Assembly (NCBI GenBank): GCA_041393015.1
Contig: JAWKKV010000010.1
Location: 94,192-158,191, forward strand
From: JAGQYH01 sp041393015
Lineage (GTDB): Bacteria > Bacteroidota > Bacteroidia > Chitinophagales > JADIYW01
Direction of reading: 5' to 3'
Length of the DNA stretch: 64,000 nt
The notes beneath the pieces are model-generated. The model did no database searches, had not been told where the DNA came from, and saw only the letters and a list, made by a program, of their open reading frames with translations. Numbering within the stretch: position 1 is the stretch's first letter; every line of letters begins with the position of its first letter. Below are positions 29,819 to 38,811 of this stretch, one piece after another. Position numbers and translations under genes: made by a program.

Positions 29819-31098
29819 CACCAAATCGAAGTTTGCATTTTCTTATAATACTCTAGCATTGATTCATAACCTTTTCGTCTAAGTTTAGCCAGAGTAATAG
29901 TAGTCCCTAGAATAGGGCTTTGTGCTACTGCCCATCCTCCCATTCTTGTTCTACTCCAAGCATAAGCTTGTCCTTTCGTAATGCCTAAACGAATAAGATT
30001 TTTTCGCTTCCTCTCCGGCTTTTTCCAGTCATGCCAAATGCAGTATCTCAATCTATTTCTTAACCATTCATCTAGCTTTTTGAGTTTAGATTGAATATTT
30101 GCCAATCGGTAATTATTCAACCATCCTCGCCAAACTTGAGATAGTGAATTAAGCCTTTCAATTAAGGATATTGGCTTGGTTTTCTTGGTAATGCTTTTGA
30201 GTTTGCGTTTTAAAGAATCCCAACTTTGTTTCTTTACAACTAGCTGATATTGCCCTTTTATACCTTTCTGATAGATCGGTAAAAATCCATGCCCAAGTAA
30301 CTCGAAGTTAGATGGTCTGCAGATACCACTTTTAGCTCTATTGATAGGTAACTTTAGTTTATCTCGTAAGAAGAGAAAAACTTCATTACCTGTCGCTTTT
30401 GCTTTTGCTTTCGATTTAGTATAAATACTAAAATCATCTGCATAGCGAACATATCGCAATCCTTTACTTTCAAGTTCTTTGTCTAACACATCCAACATTA
30501 TATTGGATAATAGTGGACTTAATGGACTGCCTTGTGGTATTCCCTTTCGGCGTTTTACTAGCTTCCCATTAATTAAAATGGGTGCTCGAAGCCATTTTCG
30601 GATTAACCGCAAAGTGATCGGGCATTTAACTTTGTTGTAAATCAATTGTAGTAAAATTGAGTGATCTACTTCATCGAAGAAACCCTTTAAGTCAATATCT
30701 ACAATATCTTGAAAGCCATCATTGATGTATTTCTGTGCTTGTAATACTGCTTTTTGGATATTCTTCTTTGGACGGAAGCCGTAGCTAAAATCTTCAAATT
30801 CTAACTCGAATTTCGTCATTAGCATTTGACTTACCGCTTGTTGTAGCCATCTATCTACTACTGTTGGTATCCCTAATAATCTAGTTTTACCTTTGCTTTT
30901 GGGTATTAAAACCCCTAAGATTGCTTGTGGTATATACTTCCAATTGGCGATAGAGTACAACAAATCTTTTCGATGACTGTCTATAAAATTGGATAGTTCA
31001 TCAACTGTCATTCTATCTACACCAGCAGCTCCTTTGTTCTGCACCACCTGACGGTAGGCTTTGTAAAGATTCTTTGGTCGTAATACTTTGGCAATCAT
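29818..31098 (-). CDS. ltrA: Group II intron-encoded reverse transcriptase/maturase
   Basis: 426 residues. It shows RT blocks NKGAAGVDRMTV (about 22-33), GIPTVVDRWLQQAV, YGFRPKKN, VDIDLKGFFDEVDH, KGIPQGSPLSPLLSN and the catalytic RYADDFSIY (about 218-226). A group II maturase-specific domain follows (LSQVWRGWLNNYR onward). It ends without an HNH endonuclease domain, as in group II classes that use single-stranded or hairpin targets. The frame is intact. Confidence 0.95.
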   Translation of the reverse strand: MIAKVLRPKNLYKAYRQVVQNKGAAGVDRMTVDELSNFIDSHRKDLLYSIANWKYIPQAILGVLIPKSKGKTRLLGIPTVVDRWLQQAVSQMLMTKFELEFEDFSYGFRPKKNIQKAVLQAQKYINDGFQDIVDIDLKGFFDEVDHSILLQLIYNKVKCPITLRLIRKWLRAPILINGKLVKRRKGIPQGSPLSPLLSNIMLDVLDKELESKGLRYVRYADDFSIYTKSKAKAKATGNEVFLFLRDKLKLPINRAKSGICRPSNFELLGHGFLPIYQKGIKGQYQLVVKKQSWDSLKRKLKSITKKTKPISLIERLNSLSQVWRGWLNNYRLANIQSKLKKLDEWLRNRLRYCIWHDWKKPERKRKNLIRLGITKGQAYAWSRTRMGGWAVAQSPILGTTITLAKLRRKGYESMLEYYKKMQTSIW

Positions 31099-31634
31099 AG
31101 TAAAAAAAAATGTTCTGTTCTGTCTGCTTAAGGTTAGGCTATCCGCTGACGGACTCCTAATCGAATTAAGACGTGATTAAAGTGTTCAGTCCTTCCTTGG
31201 TGGTGAGTCCTCAGTCGTTTAATGACTGCTCATTTCCTATCAAGTACTATGACGTCTGCTGACTGCTTTGCTCTATCAATTAATGATTACAAAGCTCTCC
31301 CCAGGTAAGCACTTTCTCTTTCCTCTGATGACTGTAGCATCTACTAAATGGAGATTGTTGAGCTTGGGCTTTACAAAGATGTGCTTGCTTACCCTCTCCA
31401 AATAGCCTCTGTATGCTATTTACTCATTATCTTATATTTTTATTGGAATTCGAGATTCGCTTCGCTTAATTCTATTCGTCAGTACCAGATTTTGCAGTCC
31501 TGCTTCCTTCAGTCTAAACCTCACGGTTAACAACCTTGCAGCTTGCTAACAGGCTAATCCCAACTTGCCTGCAAGGGACTTTCACCCTCTAGAAAATTTA
31601 ACTATCTTGCGATAGTAGTGCATGCTGGGCACAC

Positions 31635-31757
31635 ACATCGTGTATAAGTAATGGCGGGGGCTGTAGCGTATTCAGGCGTTCTACCTCGCATCAAGTTCAT
31701 CGTATCTTGACAGGAAAGTGCTCCGTAATCCGCCACTACTCATACACGTAACCGTTC
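31635..31757. repeat. Long imperfect palindrome interrupted by the group II intron
   Basis: The arms 31639-31657 and 31730-31748 (CGTGTATAAGTAATGGCGG against its complement) match at 17 of 19 positions and enclose about 70 bp. If the intron is removed, the left flank reads ATACGGTTGCCA joined to ACATCGTG, so the whole unit is bounded by CGGTTG on the left (29730-29735) and ACCGTT on the right (31751-31756). It separates the zinc-ribbon gene from the serine hydrolase gene. Confidence 0.8.
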
Positions 31758-31789
31758 AAATTTACTAGATACAATCATTTTTTATTATC

Positions 31790-32839
31790 GTGACAAAGAA
31801 GAAATCCAAACTAATAATTAGAATAATTTTACTTTCAGGGACACTTATCTCTTTATTTTTTGTTCCATGGATAGTTGTAAAAGCATGGATATTACCATTA
31901 CCGGAAACCATTCAAGAGCAGGCGAACGAAGCTGTAAAAAATGGTTTTGATGGTATAGTAATTTATGTAGATCAAGTCAACCAACCACCTGAATTTTATG
32001 CCGCTGGATGGCATGAAAAAATCAATAATATACCCGCCAATCCAAATGCTTATTTTAAAATTGGCAGTATTAGTAAACTCTATACCGCTGTTTCAATAGC
32101 GAAATTGGTTAATGATGGTCAACTATCTTTAGACAAAACATTAGCCAACTATCTCCCAGAACTTTCAGGACGAATTGAAAACGCAGATAAGATTACAATA
32201 AAAATGTTGGTGCAGCATCGAAGCGGTATTCCCAATTTTACAGATACAAAGAATTATTGGGCAGCTCCTAAAGTAAGCAACAAAGAAAATCTCGAATTGA
32301 TTCTTGATTTACCCGCCAATTTTGAGCCTGATAAAAAGTACGAATATTGCAACACCAACTATTTATTGCTTTCCGAAATTATGGATAAAATTTTGGGATA
32401 CCCTCATTTTGAATTCATTCAGGAAGAAATATTAAACCGTCTAAATCTAAAAAACACCTTTCAATCAATTAATAATGTCAATATAGATGATGTCATGAGC
32501 GGGTATCACAAAGGCTATCCTTTTGATTTAAAGACTGATGATATCGGTATGGTGGCAACAGCTGAAGATGTGGGAATATTTTTAAGAGCATTAAATGATG
32601 AAAGCATATTTGATGGAGAAGAAAAAGAAATTTATGCTTCAATTTACAAATATGAGCATAAGGGATGGGTTCCAGGATATCAAAGCATTGCAAAATACCA
32701 CAAAGACATCAACACAGTAGTTGTTCAATTTACAAGTACAACCGATCGTAAATTGTATTATTGGAATCTAGCAGATGTTGAATATGGACGTATCGTTAAG
32801 ATCATTAAAAAAAATAGCTCCAAAAAAATATCGAAATAA
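31790..32839 (+). CDS. Serine hydrolase of the beta-lactamase/PBP4-type family
   Basis: 349 residues. GTG start at 31790, N-terminal membrane anchor (about 10-33), the SxxK nucleophile in KIGSISKLYTAVS (about 92-104), the YxN-type YCNTNY (about 187), and a late HKGWVPGYQS in place of KTG. Members include D-Ala-D-Ala carboxypeptidases, esterases and class C-like lactamases; the reaction cannot be assigned. It is the second gene of the accessory region, beginning 33 bp after the palindrome, and may be cassette-borne. Confidence 0.87.
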   Translation: MTKKKSKLIIRIILLSGTLISLFFVPWIVVKAWILPLPETIQEQANEAVKNGFDGIVIYVDQVNQPPEFYAAGWHEKINNIPANPNAYFKIGSISKLYTAVSIAKLVNDGQLSLDKTLANYLPELSGRIENADKITIKMLVQHRSGIPNFTDTKNYWAAPKVSNKENLELILDLPANFEPDKKYEYCNTNYLLLSEIMDKILGYPHFEFIQEEILNRLNLKNTFQSINNVNIDDVMSGYHKGYPFDLKTDDIGMVATAEDVGIFLRALNDESIFDGEEKEIYASIYKYEHKGWVPGYQSIAKYHKDINTVVVQFTSTTDRKLYYWNLADVEYGRIVKIIKKNSSKKISK

Positions 32840-32960
32840 CAGCGGTTAAGTTGACTAAATTGAAACAATAACAAATTCAAATCAACAGTAGATCTACTAG
32901 TTAAATTTAGGCATCAATGTTAAACCTAACAGATTAACAGAAAGTTTGAATTTGAATCCC

Positions 32961-33035
32961 GGCTGGCGCGAGCTTATAGCTCGTGTCACTTTTCAACCAA
33001 CCCTGGTTGGCGTGAGCTTATAGCTCGTGTCACTT
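32961..33035. repeat. Tandem pair of hairpin repeats at the 3' end of rlmD
   Basis: Two 31-bp copies (32961-32991 and 33005-33035; about 28 of 31 identical) share GAGCTTATAGCTCGTGTCAC, which folds as GAGC-TTATA-GCTC. The second copy supplies the rlmD stop codon (TGA on the minus strand at 33030-33032). They resemble REP-type elements and could act as a terminator. Confidence 0.75.
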
Positions 33036-34436
33036 CCTCACCAACAACGCCACATTCTCCACATGATACGTATGCGGAAACATATCTACCGGGCGAGCTT
33101 TTACCAATGTATACTTTTCTTGTAACAACTGAATATCTCTGGCTTGTGTCACCGGATTACAACTCACATAAACAATTTTCTTCGGCTCCGCTCTCAACAA
33201 AAACTCCACCACATCCTTATGCATGCCTGCTCTTGGAGGATCGGTGATCACAATATCGGGCCGTCCGTTTTCATTTAAAAACTCGTTGGATAAAAGTCGC
33301 TCTGATGATCCAGCATGAAATTTGGTATTGACAATGCCATTTAAGTTCATGTTTAACTTCGCATCTTCAATCGCTTCGGGAACCGTCTCAACGCCCACCA
33401 CTTCTTTAGCCAAATGAGCCACATACAAACCAATACTGCCAATCCCGCAATACAAATCATATACTAAATCGGTGGACTCAATAGCAGCATACTCAACGAT
33501 AAGGTCAAATAAATTTTTAGCTTGATGTGAATTGGTTTGAAAAAATGACTTTGGGCCTATTCGATACTTAATATCTCCTAATTGTTCAATAATATGATCT
33601 TTACCGGCAAAATTTACGACCTCCAAATCATAAATCGTATCGTTTAATTTCTCATTGACCACATAATTGATGGAAGTAAGCTCCGGAAAGCGCTCTTGTA
33701 CAAAATTCATTATTATATCAATCCATTCTTGATCGTTACTTCCAACACATAACAGCAACATGATTTCTCCTAAAGTCGTGTTTCTAAGAATAAGATTTCT
33801 CAAAAAGCCTTCGTGATTGTAATGATCATAAAAACTGATGTCATTAGCGGTAGAAAATTCATAAATACTATTTCGAATCTTATTGCCAAAATCGTCCTGT
33901 AAATAACACTTTTCAATGTTTATCACTCTCCTAGCCTGTCCTGACACATGAAAACCAACTGCTCTCCTATCAATTTCGGCTCCCGATTTAATTTGCTCTT
34001 CTGTTAACCAACATTGGTTGCTGAAAGTATATTCCATCTTGTTTCGGTAACCTCTTGTCAATGAGCATCCTAAAATAGGCTGCAACTCATAATCGGTCAA
34101 TTTCCCAATTCGCCTAAAAGACTCCTCAACAATATTATGTTTATAGCTAATTTGTTGTTCATAAGAGATGTGTTGCCATCTACAGCCACCACACAAACCA
34201 AAAAGCTCACAAAAACTTTCTTGCCTCAATTCAGAAGGTGAAACCAAATTGGTAATGTTGCCTTCTGCGTAATCCTTTTTATTCTTGGTCAATCTCACAT
34301 CAACAACATCACCGGGAATGCCGTAATCAACAAAAACAACTTTCCCTTCTTGACGCCCTAATCCGCGCCCTTCAGCAGCAATAGCTGTAATTTCTAGACC
34401 TTGTAATTCCTTTCTATTCCTTCTACTTCTTCCCAT
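33030..34436 (-). CDS. rlmD: 23S rRNA (uracil-C5)-methyltransferase, RlmD/RumA type
   Basis: 468 residues. An N-terminal TRAM-like domain (about 10-65) is followed by a Cys cluster for a 4Fe-4S centre (CELFGLCGGCRWQH, about 77-90, with a later CYL) and a SAM-binding methyltransferase domain with DLYCGIGSIGLYVA (about 324), ITDPPRAGMHKDV (about 400) and the nucleophile in YVSCNPVTQARD (about 427). The fold is that of enzymes methylating U1939 or U747; the exact site cannot be told by eye. It is a single gene on the minus strand. Confidence 0.9.
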   Translation of the reverse strand: MGRSRRNRKELQGLEITAIAAEGRGLGRQEGKVVFVDYGIPGDVVDVRLTKNKKDYAEGNITNLVSPSELRQESFCELFGLCGGCRWQHISYEQQISYKHNIVEESFRRIGKLTDYELQPILGCSLTRGYRNKMEYTFSNQCWLTEEQIKSGAEIDRRAVGFHVSGQARRVINIEKCYLQDDFGNKIRNSIYEFSTANDISFYDHYNHEGFLRNLILRNTTLGEIMLLLCVGSNDQEWIDIIMNFVQERFPELTSINYVVNEKLNDTIYDLEVVNFAGKDHIIEQLGDIKYRIGPKSFFQTNSHQAKNLFDLIVEYAAIESTDLVYDLYCGIGSIGLYVAHLAKEVVGVETVPEAIEDAKLNMNLNGIVNTKFHAGSSERLLSNEFLNENGRPDIVITDPPRAGMHKDVVEFLLRAEPKKIVYVSCNPVTQARDIQLLQEKYTLVKARPVDMFPHTYHVENVALLVRK

Positions 34437-34584
34437 GTTTTTATCAATAAAATCTCTAATTCAACAATTGTGGCACAAAATAGGGTTTAAAGCTGTGAAT
34501 AGAATAACGCAGGGATGGAAATTATAGCTTAGTTATTAATATTTAAAATTAGCTAGCTTTTTTCCTTCACACTATTATATTGAT

Positions 34585-34592
34585 TAGCTTTG
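34585..34592 (+). promoter_or_regulatory. Bacteroidota -7 element upstream of the SurA-like operon
   Basis: TAGCTTTG matches TAnnTTTG and lies 23 bp before the ATG at 34616. It falls inside a 12-codon upstream extension of the frame (TTG at 34580), which argues for the ATG start. Confidence 0.6.
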
Positions 34593-34615
34593 CACCCGCA
34601 AAAAAATTCATTAGC

Positions 34616-36550
34616 ATGGTTAATAATTTAATGATTCTATTATTGAGTTTAGGCTTTATTTTTCAAGCCAATGCTTCCGGCGATGATGTCTTATTCAAAA
34701 TTGATAATACACCGGTTAAAGTGTCCGAATTTGAATACATCTATAACAAGAATAACTTTGATAATAAAGCGGATTACAGTGAAAAATCTATCCGAGAATA
34801 TTTAGAGTTATACATCAATTTCAGACTAAAAGTAAAAGAAGCTGAATCTTTAGGCTTGGATAAAGATTCCAAGTTACAAAGTGAGTTAAAAGTTTACCAA
34901 GAACAATTGTACAATTCATTTTACGATAAAAACACGCTAAAAAGTTTAATTGACGAAGCCATCGAAAGATCAAAATATGACGTTTCCATTAGCCATATTT
35001 TTATCAGTGTTCCAGTTGATGCTAGTCTGCAAGAAAAAACTGAAGCTGAACGTAAGATTCAAAACGCATATGAATTATTGCAATCGGGTAATTCTTTCAG
35101 CGATGTAGCTAAAAAATTGTCAGACGATAGATACACCAAGGAAAATGGCGGTTTACTCGGTTATTTTACTGCATTACAAATTGCCTTTTACAATCTAGAA
35201 AATACGGCTTACAATACACCTGTCGGCAGCTATTCAAAACCAATTGAAACACCTATTGGTTTCCACATTGTAAAAGTCAACGATAAACGTCCAGCCCGTG
35301 GTGAGGTAAAAGTAGCATTGATAAAACTAAATAAATCTAGTGATGATAAGGCAAACAATGCAGTAAAAACTAAGATTAATACCATCTATCAATCATTAAA
35401 AGATGGCGGAGACTTCAAAGCATTGGCTACTCTAGAAAGTGAAGATGCCAATACAAAAGGGAAAGGTGGCGAGTTAGACTTTTTTGCTATTTCTCAATAC
35501 GATCCAATTTTTGAAGAAAATGCCTTTGCTTTAAGTACGAAAGGCGACATTAGTCAACCATTTGAAACGCAAAATGCTTGGTATATTCTAAAATTGATAG
35601 ATAAAAAATTACCGGGAGAATACCCTGATTTTAAAGATGAATTGGTTAGCAAAATCAAAAAAAGTGATCGATACACTATAAAAAGAGAAGCTTATATTTT
35701 AGATGTTTTAAACCGACATGGCTTTTCGCTTAAAGATCCGGGCTTTAAAAACTTTAGAGCTAAAGCTATCGATCAATTTAAAATTCACGATTACAAATTC
35801 ACTATTGATAACCCAGTTCCAATTATGGAAATAGTGGGCGTTACTTATACAAATGCTGACTTAGCAACATACCTTAGCAATTACCATTTAAAGTATAGAA
35901 AATTAGATGCCAATCAAAAGTTCGACAGATTGTATCATGATTTCCTAGAAGAAAAAACCATCGATTTTCATATTCTTGCCTATGGTAATGAAAATGAAGA
36001 ATATGGCTCTCTATTAAAAGAATACAGAGATGGTATCCTACTTTTTGATTTGATGGAAAAAAAGGTTTGGTCTAAAGCAGTTGAAGACTCAATAGGTTTA
36101 AAGGACTACTATAACAATAACAAATCTAAGTTTCTTACGAAAGAAAAAGCAGATATTAGGAAATACAGTGCTCCTAACGAAAAAGCGGCTAATCTTTTAG
36201 TGAAGTATTTGAAATTAGATCCGGATATGATCAACACCAAATACCTAAAGAAATTAGAAAGTAAAGGCGTAACTAGCTCGTACGAACAATTGTCTGCCGA
36301 AAAAACTGATGAGTTATCTAAAAAAGTAATTTGGAAAGACAATGGTTTAAAAGTAGTTACAGATGATAATAACTATGCGGTTTACCAAACCTTTCAAATA
36401 TTTCCGGTGAGAGAGCGTTCTTTCGATGAGTCAAAAGGTTTTGCTATTGCCGGCTATCAAGAATTTTTAGAAAAACAATGGTTAAAAGAGTTACGTCAAA
36501 AATACAATGTAGTAATTGACGAAGCCGTTTTAAAAGGATTAATAAAATAA
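34616..36550 (+). CDS. Periplasmic peptidyl-prolyl isomerase (SurA/PpiD-like), two parvulin domains
   Basis: 644 residues. The ATG at 34616 places a signal peptide (MVNNLMILLLSLGFIFQANAS) at the N-terminus. An N-terminal chaperone-like helical region is followed by two parvulin rotamase domains (about 115-225 and 230-335; motifs SHIFISV, GGLLGYF, PIGFHIVKV and GGELDFF) and a long C-terminal region. It should help fold outer membrane proteins. It heads a run of three tightly spaced genes (5 and 9 bp gaps). Confidence 0.87.
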   Translation: MVNNLMILLLSLGFIFQANASGDDVLFKIDNTPVKVSEFEYIYNKNNFDNKADYSEKSIREYLELYINFRLKVKEAESLGLDKDSKLQSELKVYQEQLYNSFYDKNTLKSLIDEAIERSKYDVSISHIFISVPVDASLQEKTEAERKIQNAYELLQSGNSFSDVAKKLSDDRYTKENGGLLGYFTALQIAFYNLENTAYNTPVGSYSKPIETPIGFHIVKVNDKRPARGEVKVALIKLNKSSDDKANNAVKTKINTIYQSLKDGGDFKALATLESEDANTKGKGGELDFFAISQYDPIFEENAFALSTKGDISQPFETQNAWYILKLIDKKLPGEYPDFKDELVSKIKKSDRYTIKREAYILDVLNRHGFSLKDPGFKNFRAKAIDQFKIHDYKFTIDNPVPIMEIVGVTYTNADLATYLSNYHLKYRKLDANQKFDRLYHDFLEEKTIDFHILAYGNENEEYGSLLKEYRDGILLFDLMEKKVWSKAVEDSIGLKDYYNNNKSKFLTKEKADIRKYSAPNEKAANLLVKYLKLDPDMINTKYLKKLESKGVTSSYEQLSAEKTDELSKKVIWKDNGLKVVTDDNNYAVYQTFQIFPVRERSFDESKGFAIAGYQEFLEKQWLKELRQKYNVVIDEAVLKGLIK

Positions 36551-36555
36551 TTGGG

Positions 36556-37404
36556 TTGGTAAATTACAAGCTTTTAATATTTTTCATTTTACTTGTTGGA
36601 CTAAATAGTTGTTCTAACGAAGAGAAGAAGAATGCCAATAAAGGAGCTATTGCCAAAGCGTATGATCACTATCTATTTGCTAATTCCATAGATATTCCAC
36701 CTAAAGGCACCAATAGTGCAGACAGTATCAATTCCGTAAATGATCAAGTTAATAACTGGCTAATCGGTCAAATAATTAATGAGCAAAGTAAAAACCAATT
36801 GCCTTCTGACATTCAAAGAGAAATTGAAGCCAAAGTAGAAGCTTATCAAAATGAATTGTATGCTTTTGCCTATCAAAAAGAGATTACAAGGCAAAAAATG
36901 GACACTGTTATTGCAGACACCATTATTTCTGCCTATTACGAAAAATACATTTCTAACTATCTTTTAGATGCGCCCTATCTCCGATTTGTTTATGTAAAAT
37001 GTGATAAAAAAGCGTTTGTTAAAGAAATTGAGGAATGGATAAAAGATAGTATCGATATTCACAATTTGGAAGATTTCTGTACCGAAGAACTTCAAGTTTG
37101 CCATCTTTACCCTGAAAAATGGGTATCGTTAAAACAATTTGATGCTAAATTAAGCGAGGTTAAGCTGGATATGAATAAAGTGAGAAGTGGCAATGCATAC
37201 TTCAAAATAAAAGAAGACAATGTGCACTATCTGCTTAGAGTTTTAGAGTATAAAGACAAAGGAGAACCTGCTCCGTTATCATTTGTTAAGAATGATATAC
37301 AAACTATTTTATTAAACAAAAAGAAAGTAGATTTCTTTAATTCCTTAAAACAAAAACTGCTCAAAAAAGAGTTAGACAATGGGAATGTGAAGATATTTGA
37401 GTAA
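36556..37404 (+). CDS. Lipoprotein, SurA-operon-associated
   Basis: 282 residues. TTG start and a lipoprotein signal ending LNSCSNEE (Cys at about 19). The rest is helical, rich in Lys and Glu, without a clear rotamase signature; its central part (about 60-120) recalls the SurA-type chaperone helix region. It lies 5 bp after one isomerase gene and 9 bp before another, so it probably works with them in periplasmic protein folding. Function inferred from context. Confidence 0.72.
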   Translation: MVNYKLLIFFILLVGLNSCSNEEKKNANKGAIAKAYDHYLFANSIDIPPKGTNSADSINSVNDQVNNWLIGQIINEQSKNQLPSDIQREIEAKVEAYQNELYAFAYQKEITRQKMDTVIADTIISAYYEKYISNYLLDAPYLRFVYVKCDKKAFVKEIEEWIKDSIDIHNLEDFCTEELQVCHLYPEKWVSLKQFDAKLSEVKLDMNKVRSGNAYFKIKEDNVHYLLRVLEYKDKGEPAPLSFVKNDIQTILLNKKKVDFFNSLKQKLLKKELDNGNVKIFE

Positions 37405-37413
37405 ATAAGAAAT

Positions 37414-38745
37414 ATGAGGTATTTATTAATTATAGGGTTATCAATGTCATTATATGGTATTTCAAATGCCCAAGTTGTTGATCAGATTGATGGAATAGTT
37501 GACAAGAATATTATTCTTAGATCAGAAGTAGAAAGTCAAATCCAGCTATTGATCAATCAAGGTGAAAAAAGCGAGAATTTATATTGCGAAGTATTCGATC
37601 AAATGCTAATGGGTAAACTTTTAGTTGCTCAAGCTGCTATTGATAGTATAATTGTTGCAGAGGAAGAAGTAGAATCTGAATTAGACCGAAAAATCAATTA
37701 CTACATCTCCATTATAGGTGGCAAAAAGGAGTTTGAAGAATATTATGGTAAATCTGTAGATCAAATTAAAGATGACTTTAGAGGTGATATTAAAGATCAG
37801 TTAGTAGCGGCAAGAATGAGACAAACTATTGTTGGTGATATAGAAATTACGCCTTCTGAAGTTAGAACATACTTTAATGGTATCCCAAAAGACAGTTTGC
37901 CTTATTTCAATACAGAATTAGAACTCTCACAAATTGTTATTACTGCAAAGGTAAACCCAATTCAAAGGGAAGAAACTAAACAGAAAGCAGAAGATATTAG
38001 AAATAGAATTATTGCTGGAGAAGACTTTAATACATTTTGCAGGCTTTATAGTGAAGATTTAGCGTCTGTAGCAGATAATTGTGAGTTAGGTTTACAACCA
38101 AGAGGTACGTTCGTATCGGAGTTCGAAGCTGCTGCTTGGAATTTAAAAGAAGGCGAAACCTCACAAGTAGTAGAAACACAATACGGTTATCACATACTTC
38201 AATTAGTTGAAAGAAAAGGCGAATTGATCAATATCAGACATATTTTAATACAAGCCAAAACAACTTCTGAAGATCTAGCACTTGCCAAAAACAAATTAGA
38301 CTCTCTCAGAAATCTAATCTTAAATGATACGCTTTCCTTTTTTATGGCAGTAAAAGATTTTTCTGATGATAAATATTCAAAAGACAATGGTGGTGTTATC
38401 TTAAGTCAAACAACCGGTGGCACTACATTGGAAGCAGATGATTTGGAACCAAGCGACTTCTTTATTGTAGATACAATGAAAGTAGGACAAATTACAGAAC
38501 CATTACTTTTTATGACACAAGATGGTAAAGAAGCTTATAGATTAATAAAAGTTGATGGCAAAACACCTCCACATATCGCCAACTTAGAAGATGATTGGGA
38601 TAAAATTTATGAGGTGGCTAAAAATTTCAAACAAAATGAGACGCTAGAAAGATATATTAAAAAGAAGGCTAGAAAGACTTATATCATGATTGATGACCGT
38701 TACAAAAGCTGCGCAGCTGTAGCCAGTTGGGTGACTTCTAAGTAA
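37414..38745 (+). CDS. surA: SurA-like periplasmic chaperone and peptidyl-prolyl isomerase
   Basis: 443 residues with a signal peptide (about 1-20, ending SNAQ), an N-terminal SurA domain starting VVDQIDGIVDKNIILRSEV, and two parvulin-type domains (about 165-270 and 272-385; motifs ELSQIVI, QYGYHILQL, IRHILIQA and NGGVIL). It ends in a short basic tail. It should escort outer membrane proteins. Third gene of the isomerase run; the MoxR gene follows after 66 bp. Confidence 0.88.
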   Translation: MRYLLIIGLSMSLYGISNAQVVDQIDGIVDKNIILRSEVESQIQLLINQGEKSENLYCEVFDQMLMGKLLVAQAAIDSIIVAEEEVESELDRKINYYISIIGGKKEFEEYYGKSVDQIKDDFRGDIKDQLVAARMRQTIVGDIEITPSEVRTYFNGIPKDSLPYFNTELELSQIVITAKVNPIQREETKQKAEDIRNRIIAGEDFNTFCRLYSEDLASVADNCELGLQPRGTFVSEFEAAAWNLKEGETSQVVETQYGYHILQLVERKGELINIRHILIQAKTTSEDLALAKNKLDSLRNLILNDTLSFFMAVKDFSDDKYSKDNGGVILSQTTGGTTLEADDLEPSDFFIVDTMKVGQITEPLLFMTQDGKEAYRLIKVDGKTPPHIANLEDDWDKIYEVAKNFKQNETLERYIKKKARKTYIMIDDRYKSCAAVASWVTSK

Positions 38746-38811
38746 TTTCATTCTAGTCAAGCGTATTCGCCAAAAAAATATGATATTCACATCTCAAACG
38801 AATAAATAAAT

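Larger units (their letters stand above)
29738..31634 (-). mobile_element. Group II intron, apparently complete
   Basis: On the minus strand the element begins GTGTGCCCAGCATG at 31634, the standard 5' end of many bacterial group II introns, and has the domain I word GAGGGTGAAAGTCCC at about 31560-31580. It encodes a reverse transcriptase in domain IV. It ends with a 34-nt domain V (29785-29818) and a domain VI hairpin whose 3' side reads CTACTCGAT, supplying the bulged branch-point A and the terminal AT at 29738. Length is about 1.9 kb. The 5' boundary could shift by two bases because of a GTGTGTG run. Confidence 0.88.

Noticed and set aside
31348..31530. 60-codon plus-strand frame beside the RT
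   Set aside because: It lies antisense inside the structured 5' part of the group II intron.
28601..31757. Classic class 1-type integron
   Set aside because: No integrase gene, no attI and the core motif context differs; only an attC-like layout is supported.
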